Below are positions 1 to 5,480 of a stretch of 5,579 nucleotides of DNA, in pieces. The notes beneath the pieces are model-generated. The model saw nothing but the letters and a program-made list of their open reading frames with translations, ran no database searches and was not told the DNA's origin. Each line of letters opens with the position of its first letter. Within the stretch, counting starts at the first letter, position 1. This DNA is from Enteractinococcus sp. (GTDB lineage: Bacteria; Actinomycetota; Actinomycetes; Actinomycetales; Micrococcaceae), in assembly GCA_029267455.1 (NCBI GenBank), contig JAJUIX010000105.1, positions 1 to 5,579 of the forward strand, given 5' to 3'. The position numbers and the translations under genes were made by a program.

Positions 1-344
1 GTTCGAACCCAGAGACGGCCGGATACCTGCAAATCGACGCGACCGTTATTTATGGGATGGGCGTACGGCAGCTGCAGTTCAGCTCAGAAGATCGCGAAGA
101 CGAATCGAATGAGTACAACACGTACGTACATCAGGGCTTACCGCCTGGGCCCATCGGGGCCCCGTCCATCGCAGCCTTAGACGCCGCAGCTGCGCCCGAA
201 GACAACGAGTACTACTATTGGATCACCACGAATATCGAAACGGGAGAAACCAAGTTCTCTACCACCTATGACGAGCACCGCGAGTACCAGCAGGAGTATC
301 GCGCATACTGTGACGACAACCCATCAATTTGTGGTCGAGAGTGA
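1..344 (+). CDS. mltG: Endolytic transglycosylase MltG (YceG-like), C-terminal part
   Basis: MltG is a membrane-anchored lytic transglycosylase that cleaves nascent peptidoglycan strands outside the cytoplasmic membrane and so limits glycan chain length. Only the C-terminal ~113 residues are present. The first complete codon is at position 3 and the gene runs in from upstream. Visible family signatures are LQIDATVIYGMG (codons from position 30), YNTYVHQGLPPGPIGAPS (from position 114), and a YYYWITTN...GETKFSTTYDEH block near the end. These match the conserved C-terminal half of the YceG domain. The catalytic glutamate and the N-terminal membrane anchor lie upstream of the window and cannot be checked. 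The protein ends in a short tail with two cysteines (YCDDNPSICGRE) past the domain. The TGA stop touches the aroE start codon, so the two genes are very probably cotranscribed. Identification is by motif recognition and is strong. Confidence 0.93.
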   Translation, partial: SNPETAGYLQIDATVIYGMGVRQLQFSSEDREDESNEYNTYVHQGLPPGPIGAPSIAALDAAAAPEDNEYYYWITTNIETGETKFSTTYDEHREYQQEYRAYCDDNPSICGRE

Positions 345-1238
345 ATGAAACACGGTTCCAGTATGCATGAAAGAACGTTGTTTGCTGCTGTGCTGGGCTC
401 ACCCATAGCGCATTCCAAATCACCCGCTATGCACCAGGCCGTTTATGAGTACCTGGACGTGCCGCTCCAATACGAGCGCATCGAAGTCACTCAACACCAA
501 GCAGATGAGTTCATGCAAACCTTGAACCAGCGCTTCGGCTCCACACGCCAACTTGCTGGCTTTTCCGTCACGATGCCACTCAAAAGTGTCCTGGTGCCAC
601 ATATGGAACATATTTCTGAGCGAGTCGAACGCCTCGGCGTCCTCAACACGGTGGTCTATGATTCGGCAGGAATAGCCCACGGATATAACACTGACGTCGA
701 TGGAATTCGACAGGCTCTCACAAAATCAGGATTTGCGCCGCGGCACGGTGGGTCAATGGCAATCCTCGGAGCCGGCGGAACTGCTACAGCAGCAGTGGCA
801 GCGGCCGCGGAAATGCAGTTGGATGCCGTCGTGTTGTATGTGCGCAATAAACAGCGTGCCGAAGATACCAAAACGATTGCAGCACGCTTCGGGCTCTCCG
901 TCGACGTCCAACACCTGACTGACTTTGCACAGGAAGCAGGGGAGCATCGGGCAGTGGTCGCGACCTTACCCGCCCACGCTGCAGACCCCATCGCAGCCCA
1001 ATTGCCCCGTACGCAACTGCCGCCACTGTTAGATGTGATCTATGATCCCTGGCCCACAAATTTAGCAGCAGCATGGCACGACCTCGGTGGCGAGGTGGCA
1101 TCCGGGTTGGACATGCTGTTGTATCAAGGGGTCGAACAGGCCAAACTGTTTACTCAGAAATTGCTGGGGCAACGTCAGATTGACTGGCGCGCCGCGACAC
1201 GCCACATGGCGAAGGCGCTCGGTTTGGCTGAAATGTGA
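345..1238 (+). CDS. aroE: Shikimate dehydrogenase
   Basis: AroE catalyses the NADPH-dependent reduction of 3-dehydroshikimate to shikimate in the cytoplasm, the fourth step to chorismate. The 297-residue product is slightly longer than the usual 270-290. The substrate domain shows GSPIAHSKSP at residues 18-27, with the shikimate-binding serines, and GFSVTMPLK at 72-80, with the expected catalytic Lys80. NT follows at 101-102, and YNTDVDG at 114-120 carries the partner Asp117. The nucleotide domain has the glycine-rich loop GAGGTA at 142-147 and then LYVRNKQRA at 164-172, where the NADP-selecting basic residues normally sit. The C-terminus has MLLYQGVEQ at 257-265, typical of the family. The chosen ATG abuts the mltG stop in the same frame. 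An alternative ATG at 363 (residue 7) would also leave the whole domain intact. Neither has a strong Shine-Dalgarno: GAGAG lies only 3 bases before the first. Translational coupling to mltG is therefore likely. Confidence 0.95.
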   Translation: MKHGSSMHERTLFAAVLGSPIAHSKSPAMHQAVYEYLDVPLQYERIEVTQHQADEFMQTLNQRFGSTRQLAGFSVTMPLKSVLVPHMEHISERVERLGVLNTVVYDSAGIAHGYNTDVDGIRQALTKSGFAPRHGGSMAILGAGGTATAAVAAAAEMQLDAVVLYVRNKQRAEDTKTIAARFGLSVDVQHLTDFAQEAGEHRAVVATLPAHAADPIAAQLPRTQLPPLLDVIYDPWPTNLAAAWHDLGGEVASGLDMLLYQGVEQAKLFTQKLLGQRQIDWRAATRHMAKALGLAEM

Positions 1239-1307
1239 ACCCTCAGTACTAGACAAACATCGACATGAAGCAAGCACAGCTGCGCTGGGCATGAAAGAAT
1301 CGGGCGT

Positions 1308-2540
1308 ATGATGCGTTGGTTAACAGCAGGAGAATCCCATGGCTCCGGTCTTGTGGGAATAATCGAGGGTCTTCCGGCGGGAATTGAGATCACCACCGCC
1401 GATATTCAGGATGCACTCCAGCGGCGCAGACTTGGATACGGTCGTGGCGCACGCATGAAATTTGAAAAGGACGAAGTCACGATCATCGGTGGGGTGCGTC
1501 ATGGTGTGACCCTGGGTTCTCCCGTAGCCATCCACATTGCCAATACCGAATGGCCCAAGTGGGAAAAGGTCATGAACCCTGACCCGGTCGATCCCGAAGA
1601 GATCGAAGGGCTTGCCCGGAACGCCAAACTCACGCGTCCTCGTCCCGGTCACGCTGATATGGCCGGGATGCAAAAATTTGGTTTCGACGAAGCGCGGCCT
1701 TTGTTGGAACGCGCTTCAGCGCGCGAAACTGCCACCCGTGTTGCCCTGGGTCGGGTTGCCCAGCATTTTCTAGCCCAGCTGGGCATCACCACCGTCTCTC
1801 ACACCGTCCAAATGGGCGAAGTCGCGGTCCCGGACGGTTACGAATTTCCGACCGCCGACGATGTCGCAGACTTGGATGCAGATCCACTGCGGTGTATCGA
1901 TCCGGAAGTGTCCGCAAAAATGGTCGAAGTCGTCGATGCCACGAAGAAATCCGGTGAGACGCTCGGCGGTGTGGTCGAGGTGATCGTGCACAACGCGCCC
2001 GTCGGTTTAGGTTCGCACATCCACTGGGACCGCAGGCTCGACTCCAAACTTGCCGGAGCGCTCATGGGTATCCAGGCCATGAAAGGTGTCGAAATCGGCG
2101 ATGGATTCGCCACCGCTAGTCGAGTAGGTTCGGATGCTCACGATGAGATCGTGCGGACCGCAGATGGCTCAGTAGCACGAAAAACCCACCGAGCCGGGGG
2201 TATCGAAGCCGGCATGTCTACCGGTGAACCCATCCGCGTCCGGGTCGCCATGAAACCGATCGCCACCGTGCCACGGGCTCTTCAAACCGTAGATGTGGCC
2301 ACCGGCCAAGCCACCAAAGCCCATCACCAACGCTCAGATGTGACCGCAGTACCAGCCTCTGGTGTGGTCGCCGAGGCAATGGTTGCACTGGTGATCGCCG
2401 GGGAAGTTTTGGAAAAATTTGGGGGCGACTCGGTGGACGAAACCCGCCGGAATATGGAGAACTTTATTGCCTCCATCCCAGCACTGCCTGAACCAGCCTC
2501 CACAGACGTTCAGGACGATGCTATGGGTGATCCGCTCTAA
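1308..2540 (+). CDS. aroC: Chorismate synthase
   Basis: AroC performs the last shikimate step, the 1,4-anti elimination of phosphate from EPSP to give chorismate, and needs reduced FMN. The 410-residue product is complete. All three family signatures can be read: [10 protein letters not shown] from residue 8 with the conserved His11, [11 protein letters not shown] from 134, and [17 protein letters not shown] from 341. Other hallmarks are [11 protein letters not shown] at 40-50, RPGHAD at 112-117 with the second conserved histidine (His115), and [13 protein letters not shown] from 297. The ~30 residues at the end, with little conserved pattern, are usual for actinobacterial forms. The start is ambiguous between ATG 1308 and ATG 1311; the second would give the common [11 protein letters not shown] opening. 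A weak GAAAG at 1293-1297 serves either. The 69-base gap after aroE has no clear terminator. AroK follows two bases after the stop. Confidence 0.97.
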   Translation: MMRWLTAGESHGSGLVGIIEGLPAGIEITTADIQDALQRRRLGYGRGARMKFEKDEVTIIGGVRHGVTLGSPVAIHIANTEWPKWEKVMNPDPVDPEEIEGLARNAKLTRPRPGHADMAGMQKFGFDEARPLLERASARETATRVALGRVAQHFLAQLGITTVSHTVQMGEVAVPDGYEFPTADDVADLDADPLRCIDPEVSAKMVEVVDATKKSGETLGGVVEVIVHNAPVGLGSHIHWDRRLDSKLAGALMGIQAMKGVEIGDGFATASRVGSDAHDEIVRTADGSVARKTHRAGGIEAGMSTGEPIRVRVAMKPIATVPRALQTVDVATGQATKAHHQRSDVTAVPASGVVAEAMVALVIAGEVLEKFGGDSVDETRRNMENFIASIPALPEPASTDVQDDAMGDPL

Positions 2541-2542
2541 CC

Positions 2543-3073
2543 ATGCATCTCGACGCACCTCCGATCATTCTGATCGGCCCTATGGGCTCAGGTAAAACTA
2601 CTGTGGGGCAACGAATAGCCCAGCTGCTAGAAGTCGGCTACCTCGATACTGATGACCTTTTCGTCGAGCGCCACGGGGTGATAGCCCATTACTTCACGCG
2701 ATACGGCGAAAAAGCTTTTCGGGATCAAGAACAGGCGGTGATTACTGAGGCTGTCAACCGCGAGGACCTCGGTGTTATCGCCCTGGGTGGAGGAGCCGTA
2801 ATTCGTGCCGCTAATCGCGAACTTATCCGTAAGCGTGGTTACGTCGTGTTTATCGATGTCAGTGAAGAACAAGCACTTCATCGGCTCGGCGATGCCAGCG
2901 ATCGACCCGTCTTAGCGGGTGATCCAGCGGGCAATTGGGCACGTATCAGGGCCGAACGCTACGACTACTTCACCGCCTCAGCTCATCGAGTGATCGACAC
3001 CACCGGACTGGACGTGGAGGATGTGGCGACTAAGATCATCCAGGGATACCAACAATATTTGTCAAGGAAATGA
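2543..3073 (+). CDS. aroK: Shikimate kinase
   Basis: AroK transfers phosphate from ATP to the 3-hydroxyl of shikimate, a cytoplasmic P-loop kinase of the NMP-kinase fold. The 176-residue length is normal. The Walker A loop is GPMGSGKTT at 12-20. LDTDD at 34-38 holds the two aspartates (35 and 37) that in this family lie by the metal and shikimate. FRDQE at 59-63 gives the shikimate-binding arginine. ALGGGAV at 80-86 is the glycine-rich shikimate/Walker B region. DRPVL at 120-124 carries the lid arginine (Arg121), and RAERYDYF at 136-143 the adenine-side arginine. The choice between AroK and the paralogue AroL rests on the gene neighbourhood, since Actinobacteria normally have one copy here. 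Only two bases separate it from aroC and there is no good Shine-Dalgarno, so it is probably translated by coupling. Its TGA overlaps the aroB ATG. Confidence 0.95.
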   Translation: MHLDAPPIILIGPMGSGKTTVGQRIAQLLEVGYLDTDDLFVERHGVIAHYFTRYGEKAFRDQEQAVITEAVNREDLGVIALGGGAVIRAANRELIRKRGYVVFIDVSEEQALHRLGDASDRPVLAGDPAGNWARIRAERYDYFTASAHRVIDTTGLDVEDVATKIIQGYQQYLSRK

Positions 3074-4206
3074 CCTCCGCTATGTCTGAAACAACCAATA
3101 CTCACAACACCGACCAGCCCACCGTCATCCACGTTTCTGGAGGCTCTGAGAACGAGCTCAACGGTGGTTACGATGTTGTGATCGGTCGGGGGTTGCTGGC
3201 CCAGCTTCCGGGGATGTTGGGCCACCAACCACACCGGGTTGCGATTATTCTCCCAAGGGCACTGCGGGCCACCGGTGATGTCGTGAAATCCGCGCTCGAC
3301 GACGCCGGCTACAACGCCATCTTGGTTGAGATTCCCGACTCTGAAGAAGGCAAACATATTGAGGTCGCTTCCTTCTGTTGGCAGGTGCTAGGTCAAAGCG
3401 ACTTCACCCGATCGGATGCCATTGTGTCCGTTGGTGGGGGAGCGGTCTCTGATCTAGCCGGCTTTGTAGCGGCTACCTGGCTGCGTGGAGTTCGAGTCAT
3501 CCACATGCCCACCACGCTCTTAGGCATGGTGGATGCTGCGGTTGGCGGCAAAACCGGGATTAACACCGCGGAAGGCAAGAACCTGGTTGGCGCATTCCAC
3601 CCGCCGGCTGGCGTGCTTGCGGATCTCGACACACTGCTCACCCTGCCAAAAAATGAGCTCATTTCCGGCTTGGCGGAAGTCATCAAATGCGGTTTCATCG
3701 CCGATGGCAAGATCCTGGACCTGATTGAAGACAATATGGACCAGGTGACGAACCCGCACTCGCCGGTACTGCGTGAACTGATCGAACGGGCAATCCAAGT
3801 CAAAGCAGATATCGTAGGAAAAGACCTCAAAGAGTCGAATCTGCGCCAGATGCTCAACTACGGCCACACCCTCGGACATGCGATCGAACTGGCGGAACGC
3901 TACCAATACCGTCACGGTGCGGCTGTCGCAGTTGGTATGGTATTCGCCGCCGAACTGGCACGCTCTGTGGGCCGCCTCGACGACGAAACCGTAGAGCGCC
4001 ATAAACGTATCTTAGAAGGTGTCGGCCTGCCCATCTCATACCAAGGGGACCGCTGGGCCACCTTGCTCGATGGTATCCGTCGCGATAAGAAAAACCGTGG
4101 TGAACAACTTCGCTTCGTGATCTTAGAGGCTCAAGGTTCACCGGTCATCTACGATGTGCCAGACGAATCACTCCTGTTCGCCGCGTACCAAGAGATCGCA
4201 GACTAA
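3070..4206 (+). CDS. aroB: 3-dehydroquinate synthase
   Basis: AroB cyclises DAHP to 3-dehydroquinate, using bound NAD+ and a divalent metal (usually Zn2+ or Co2+), the second shikimate-pathway step. The 378-residue product has all the expected blocks. The NAD-binding VGGGAVSDLAGFVAATWLRG is at 121-140, PTTLLGMVDAAVGGKTGIN at 147-165, and KNLVGAFHPP at 170-179. The metal ligands by family alignment are Glu203 (in GLAEVIKCG), His266 (in NYGHTLGHA) and His282 (in YRHGAAVAVGM). His266 and His282 are 16 residues apart, as in the structurally known fungal enzyme. The ATG at 3070 overlaps the aroK stop as ATGA. AAGGAA at 3064-3069 lies almost on top of that start, so ATG 3082 (residue 5) is a reasonable alternative; the first ~18 residues are poorly conserved. 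This is the last shikimate gene of the cluster. Confidence 0.96.
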   Translation: MTSAMSETTNTHNTDQPTVIHVSGGSENELNGGYDVVIGRGLLAQLPGMLGHQPHRVAIILPRALRATGDVVKSALDDAGYNAILVEIPDSEEGKHIEVASFCWQVLGQSDFTRSDAIVSVGGGAVSDLAGFVAATWLRGVRVIHMPTTLLGMVDAAVGGKTGINTAEGKNLVGAFHPPAGVLADLDTLLTLPKNELISGLAEVIKCGFIADGKILDLIEDNMDQVTNPHSPVLRELIERAIQVKADIVGKDLKESNLRQMLNYGHTLGHAIELAERYQYRHGAAVAVGMVFAAELARSVGRLDDETVERHKRILEGVGLPISYQGDRWATLLDGIRRDKKNRGEQLRFVILEAQGSPVIYDVPDESLLFAAYQEIAD

Positions 4207-4207
4207 A

Positions 4208-4225
4208 CCCCGTATACGATAGGGG
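4208..4225 (+). other. Small hairpin just after aroB
   Basis: One base past the aroB stop, CCCC (4208-4211) faces GGGG (4222-4225). Inside it TAT (4213-4215) can pair with ATA (4219-4221) if G4212 bulges out, leaving a 3-base loop. No T-run follows, so this is not a classical intrinsic terminator. It could stall polymerase or protect the 3' end of the aro transcript, or it may be chance. Confidence 0.25.
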
Positions 4226-4232
4226 CGTCGCA

Positions 4233-4238
4233 TACACT
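4233..4238 (+). promoter_or_regulatory. Possible -10 element for efp
   Basis: TACACT fits the TAnnnT core of actinobacterial housekeeping -10 boxes. It sits in the 118-base aroB-efp gap, which would give an efp leader of roughly 80 bases. No TTGnnn box is found 16-18 bases upstream. A second TAnnnT, TACGAT at 4215-4220, is equally possible. The gap is the first in the cluster long enough for a separate promoter, and EF-P is usually wanted at high level, but the sequence evidence is weak. Confidence 0.25.
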
Positions 4239-4241
4239 AGA

Positions 4242-4266
4242 AGGCGGTTGCATTATGTGACCGCTT
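4242..4266 (+). other. Inverted repeat in the efp leader region
   Basis: AGGCGGT (4242-4248) can pair with ACCGCTT (4260-4266) through seven pairs including one G-U, around an 11-base loop. No T-run follows. It may be a weak 3' structure of the aro transcript, a leader hairpin of efp, or a chance repeat. No known riboswitch family is recognisable. Confidence 0.25.
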
Positions 4267-4310
4267 GTCGAATCTGCCAGAATGTACACCTAACCTACAA
4301 GACTTTTATT

Positions 4311-4314
4311 GGAG
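4311..4314 (+). promoter_or_regulatory. Ribosome binding site deciding the efp start
   Basis: GGAG lies 10 bases before ATG 4325. This favours that start over the in-frame ATG 4331, and over longer readings beginning near 4265 whose extra residues do not resemble EF-P. Confidence 0.7.
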
Positions 4315-4324
4315 AATACGCCAA

Positions 4325-4894
4325 ATGGTTATGCTCACCAGCAACGATATTAAAAACGGTTCGGTCCTCGTCGTCGACGGACAGCTGTGGCAGGTTCAAG
4401 AGTTCCAACACGTCAAGCCAGGTAAAGGTGGCGCTTTCGTACGCACCAAAATCAAGAACCTGACCTCAAATAAAATTGTCGACAAGACTTGGAACGCCGG
4501 AGCAAAGCTCGAATTTGCTACGGTTGACCGTTCTGAGTACCAGTACCTCTACCGCGACGGCGATGACTACATCTTCATGGACCTGAAGACTTTTGACCAA
4601 ATCATCGTCCCGTCATCGGTTGTCGGGGATGCTGCAAACTATCTACTAGAAAATGAAAACGCCCAGATTGCTATCTCCGATGGCACACCGCTGTACTTAG
4701 AACTGCCGCCGACCGTGGTGCTCGAAGTAACCTATACCGAACCTGGTCTCCAAGGAGACCGCTCCTCAGGTGGAACCAAACCTGCAACTGTCGAAACCGG
4801 GTTGGAAATTCAGGTCCCGTTGTTCATTGAAGAAGGCACTAAAGTTCGTGTTGACACCAAAAACGGTGAGTACCAGGGTCGAGCAACTGAGTAA
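4325..4894 (+). CDS. efp: Elongation factor P
   Basis: EF-P binds between the ribosomal P and E sites and restores peptide-bond formation when ribosomes stall on consecutive prolines. The 189-residue length fits the family (about 185-188). Domain I contains NDIKNGSVL at 7-15, then the tip loop [12 protein letters not shown] at 29-40 with Lys34 at the functional position. Domain II includes [19 protein letters not shown]. Domain III shows [28 protein letters not shown] (127-154, split by eye) and the classical EF-P signature ending in [15 protein letters not shown]. In other lineages the tip residue is modified by EpmA, EarP or Ymf; no such gene is in this window, and many actinobacterial EF-Ps act with an unmodified lysine. 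The gene stands between the aro cluster and nusB, as in related genomes. NusB starts 25 bases after its stop. Confidence 0.96.
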   Translation: MVMLTSNDIKNGSVLVVDGQLWQVQEFQHVKPGKGGAFVRTKIKNLTSNKIVDKTWNAGAKLEFATVDRSEYQYLYRDGDDYIFMDLKTFDQIIVPSSVVGDAANYLLENENAQIAISDGTPLYLELPPTVVLEVTYTEPGLQGDRSSGGTKPATVETGLEIQVPLFIEEGTKVRVDTKNGEYQGRATE

Positions 4895-4905
4895 CCTCTG
4901 GGCAC

Positions 4906-4909
4906 GGAG
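4906..4909 (+). promoter_or_regulatory. Ribosome binding site deciding the nusB start
   Basis: GGAG ends 10 bases before the TTG at 4920. It lies just past the efp stop and supports a TTG start there, rather than any start inside efp, where the open frame extends back to 4770. Confidence 0.55.
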
Positions 4910-4919
4910 CAACACAACA

Positions 4920-5363
4920 TTGACAAAATCATCCAAAAATAAACCACGAAAAATCGGCTCCCGCGGTCGAGCCCGGCGTCGTGCTCTGGAAATCCTGTTC
5001 GAAGCTGAGCAGCGAAACACCACGCCGTTGGAGGCTCTTCAACGCCGACGGGAGTACACCGATCAAACCATCAACCCCTATACCGCCGCCATTATTGACG
5101 GGGTTATCACTCATCGAGAACAGATTGATGAGCTGTTAGCCCAGTACGCCTACGGATGGACCATGGAGCGGATGCTTGCCATGGACAAATCCATTCTGCG
5201 CCTAGGGGCCTGGGAATTATTATTCAATGACGAGATGCCCGACGCCGCTGCTGTTGACGAAGCCGTCAACATGGCACGCGAATACTCCAACGACGACTCC
5301 CCGGGGTATGTCAATGGTGTCCTTGGTCGCTTACAAGAGCTCAAACCGACCCTGTTGCTGTAA
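4920..5363 (+). CDS. nusB: Transcription antitermination factor NusB
   Basis: NusB with S10 (NusE) binds boxA RNA and helps build the antitermination complex on rRNA operons. From the TTG at 4920 the product is 147 residues, the usual size. The N-terminus is a lysine/arginine-rich tail followed by RGRARRRALEILFEAEQR (residues 15-32), the arginine-rich RNA-binding helix. Later blocks are MDKSILRLGAWELLF at 88-102 and DEAVNMAREYSNDDSPGYVNGVLGRL at 113-138 (split by eye), both matching the conserved helical core. No ATG or GTG is available near this point. The open frame continues upstream into efp, but that part reads in a different frame over conserved EF-P codons and is not NusB-like. Only 25 bases separate it from efp, so the two are probably cotranscribed. 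Its stop codon lies in the loop of a 9-pair hairpin. Confidence 0.93.
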   Translation: MTKSSKNKPRKIGSRGRARRRALEILFEAEQRNTTPLEALQRRREYTDQTINPYTAAIIDGVITHREQIDELLAQYAYGWTMERMLAMDKSILRLGAWELLFNDEMPDAAAVDEAVNMAREYSNDDSPGYVNGVLGRLQELKPTLLL

Positions 5364-5380
5364 TTGACCGGCAGCAACGG
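5352..5380 (+). terminator. Hairpin at the nusB 3' end, possible U-less terminator
   Basis: GTTGCTG (5354-5360) and CAGCAAC (5372-5378) are exact reverse complements. Two more outer pairs (one G-U) extend the stem to nine, 5352-5360 against 5372-5380. The 11-base loop holds the nusB TAA. No T-run follows, so ordinary intrinsic termination is unproven; some actinobacterial terminators are said to lack the U-tract. It could also be a 3' stabilising structure. ACCGG (5367-5371) and CCGGT (5385-5389) form a competing smaller repeat. Confidence 0.35.
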
Positions 5381-5388
5381 CTAACCGG

Positions 5389-5397
5389 TGATAAAGT
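5389..5397 (+). promoter_or_regulatory. Candidate extended -10 promoter for pyrR
   Basis: TGATAAAGT reads as the extended -10 pattern TGn-TAnnnT. Transcription would begin near 5404 and give a leader of about 75-80 bases, just enough to hold the pyrR regulatory hairpins. A near-consensus -35, TTGACC at 5364-5369, is present but lies 22 bases upstream, too far for normal spacing, so any activity would depend on the extended -10. Readthrough from nusB is the alternative. Confidence 0.35.
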
Positions 5398-5439
5398 TAC
5401 ATCGAATGAGCCTGACGGGAACACCACGTCTCCCGCAAA

Positions 5440-5473
5440 TCCTTTAAACACCGTCCTGTGAGGCGGGAAAGGA
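5440..5473 (+). promoter_or_regulatory. PyrR-binding RNA loop sequestering the pyrR ribosome binding site
   Basis: TCCTGTGAGG (5454-5463) matches the UCCNGNGAGG core of PyrR-binding loops known from Bacillus pyr attenuators. The upper stem is CCGTC (5451-5455) with GGCGG (5462-5466), including one U-G pair, closing the hexaloop CUGUGA. A purine-rich 5' bulge AAACA (5446-5450) stands opposite G5467. The lower stem is TCCTTT (5440-5445) with AAAGGA (5468-5473), six perfect pairs. This lower stem contains the pyrR Shine-Dalgarno AAAGGAG (5468-5474). The expected action is translational repression: PyrR bound to UMP or UTP would stabilise the hairpin and block ribosome entry, as reported for Mycobacterium smegmatis. 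No terminator hairpin with a T-run is present between it and the start codon, so transcription attenuation of the Bacillus kind is unlikely. Confidence 0.85.
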
Positions 5474-5480
5474 GCTAATC

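Noticed and set aside
656..1101. Reverse-strand open frames opposite aroE, some arginine/cysteine-rich.
   Set aside because: The aroE frame is fully conserved through this region; the antisense translations look like low-complexity shadows.
1224..1252. Possible promoter before aroC: TTGGCT (1224-1229), 17-base spacing, TACTAG (1247-1252).
   Set aside because: The spacing is right but the -10 lacks the nearly invariant final T and the match is poor overall. I keep it only as a note on the 69-base aroE-aroC gap, which otherwise holds nothing I can name.
3393..4002. Long reverse-strand open frames (about 150-160 codons) opposite aroB.
   Set aside because: They lie wholly inside the conserved aroB gene, have compositionally odd translations with no recognisable domain, and have no credible ribosome binding site. 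They are antisense shadows.
4265..4324. Longer EF-P beginning at TTG 4265 (20 extra residues).
   Set aside because: The added residues do not resemble EF-P, while ATG 4325 has GGAG at 10 bases and gives the normal family length.
4770..4919. NusB extended 50 residues upstream into efp.
   Set aside because: The extension is the +1 reading of conserved efp codons. NusB is normally about 140-150 residues, which the TTG at 4920 gives.
5411..5480. Bacillus-type transcription attenuator before pyrR.
   Set aside because: There is no GC-rich hairpin followed by a T-run between the PyrR loop and the start codon; the loop instead covers the Shine-Dalgarno, which points to translational control.
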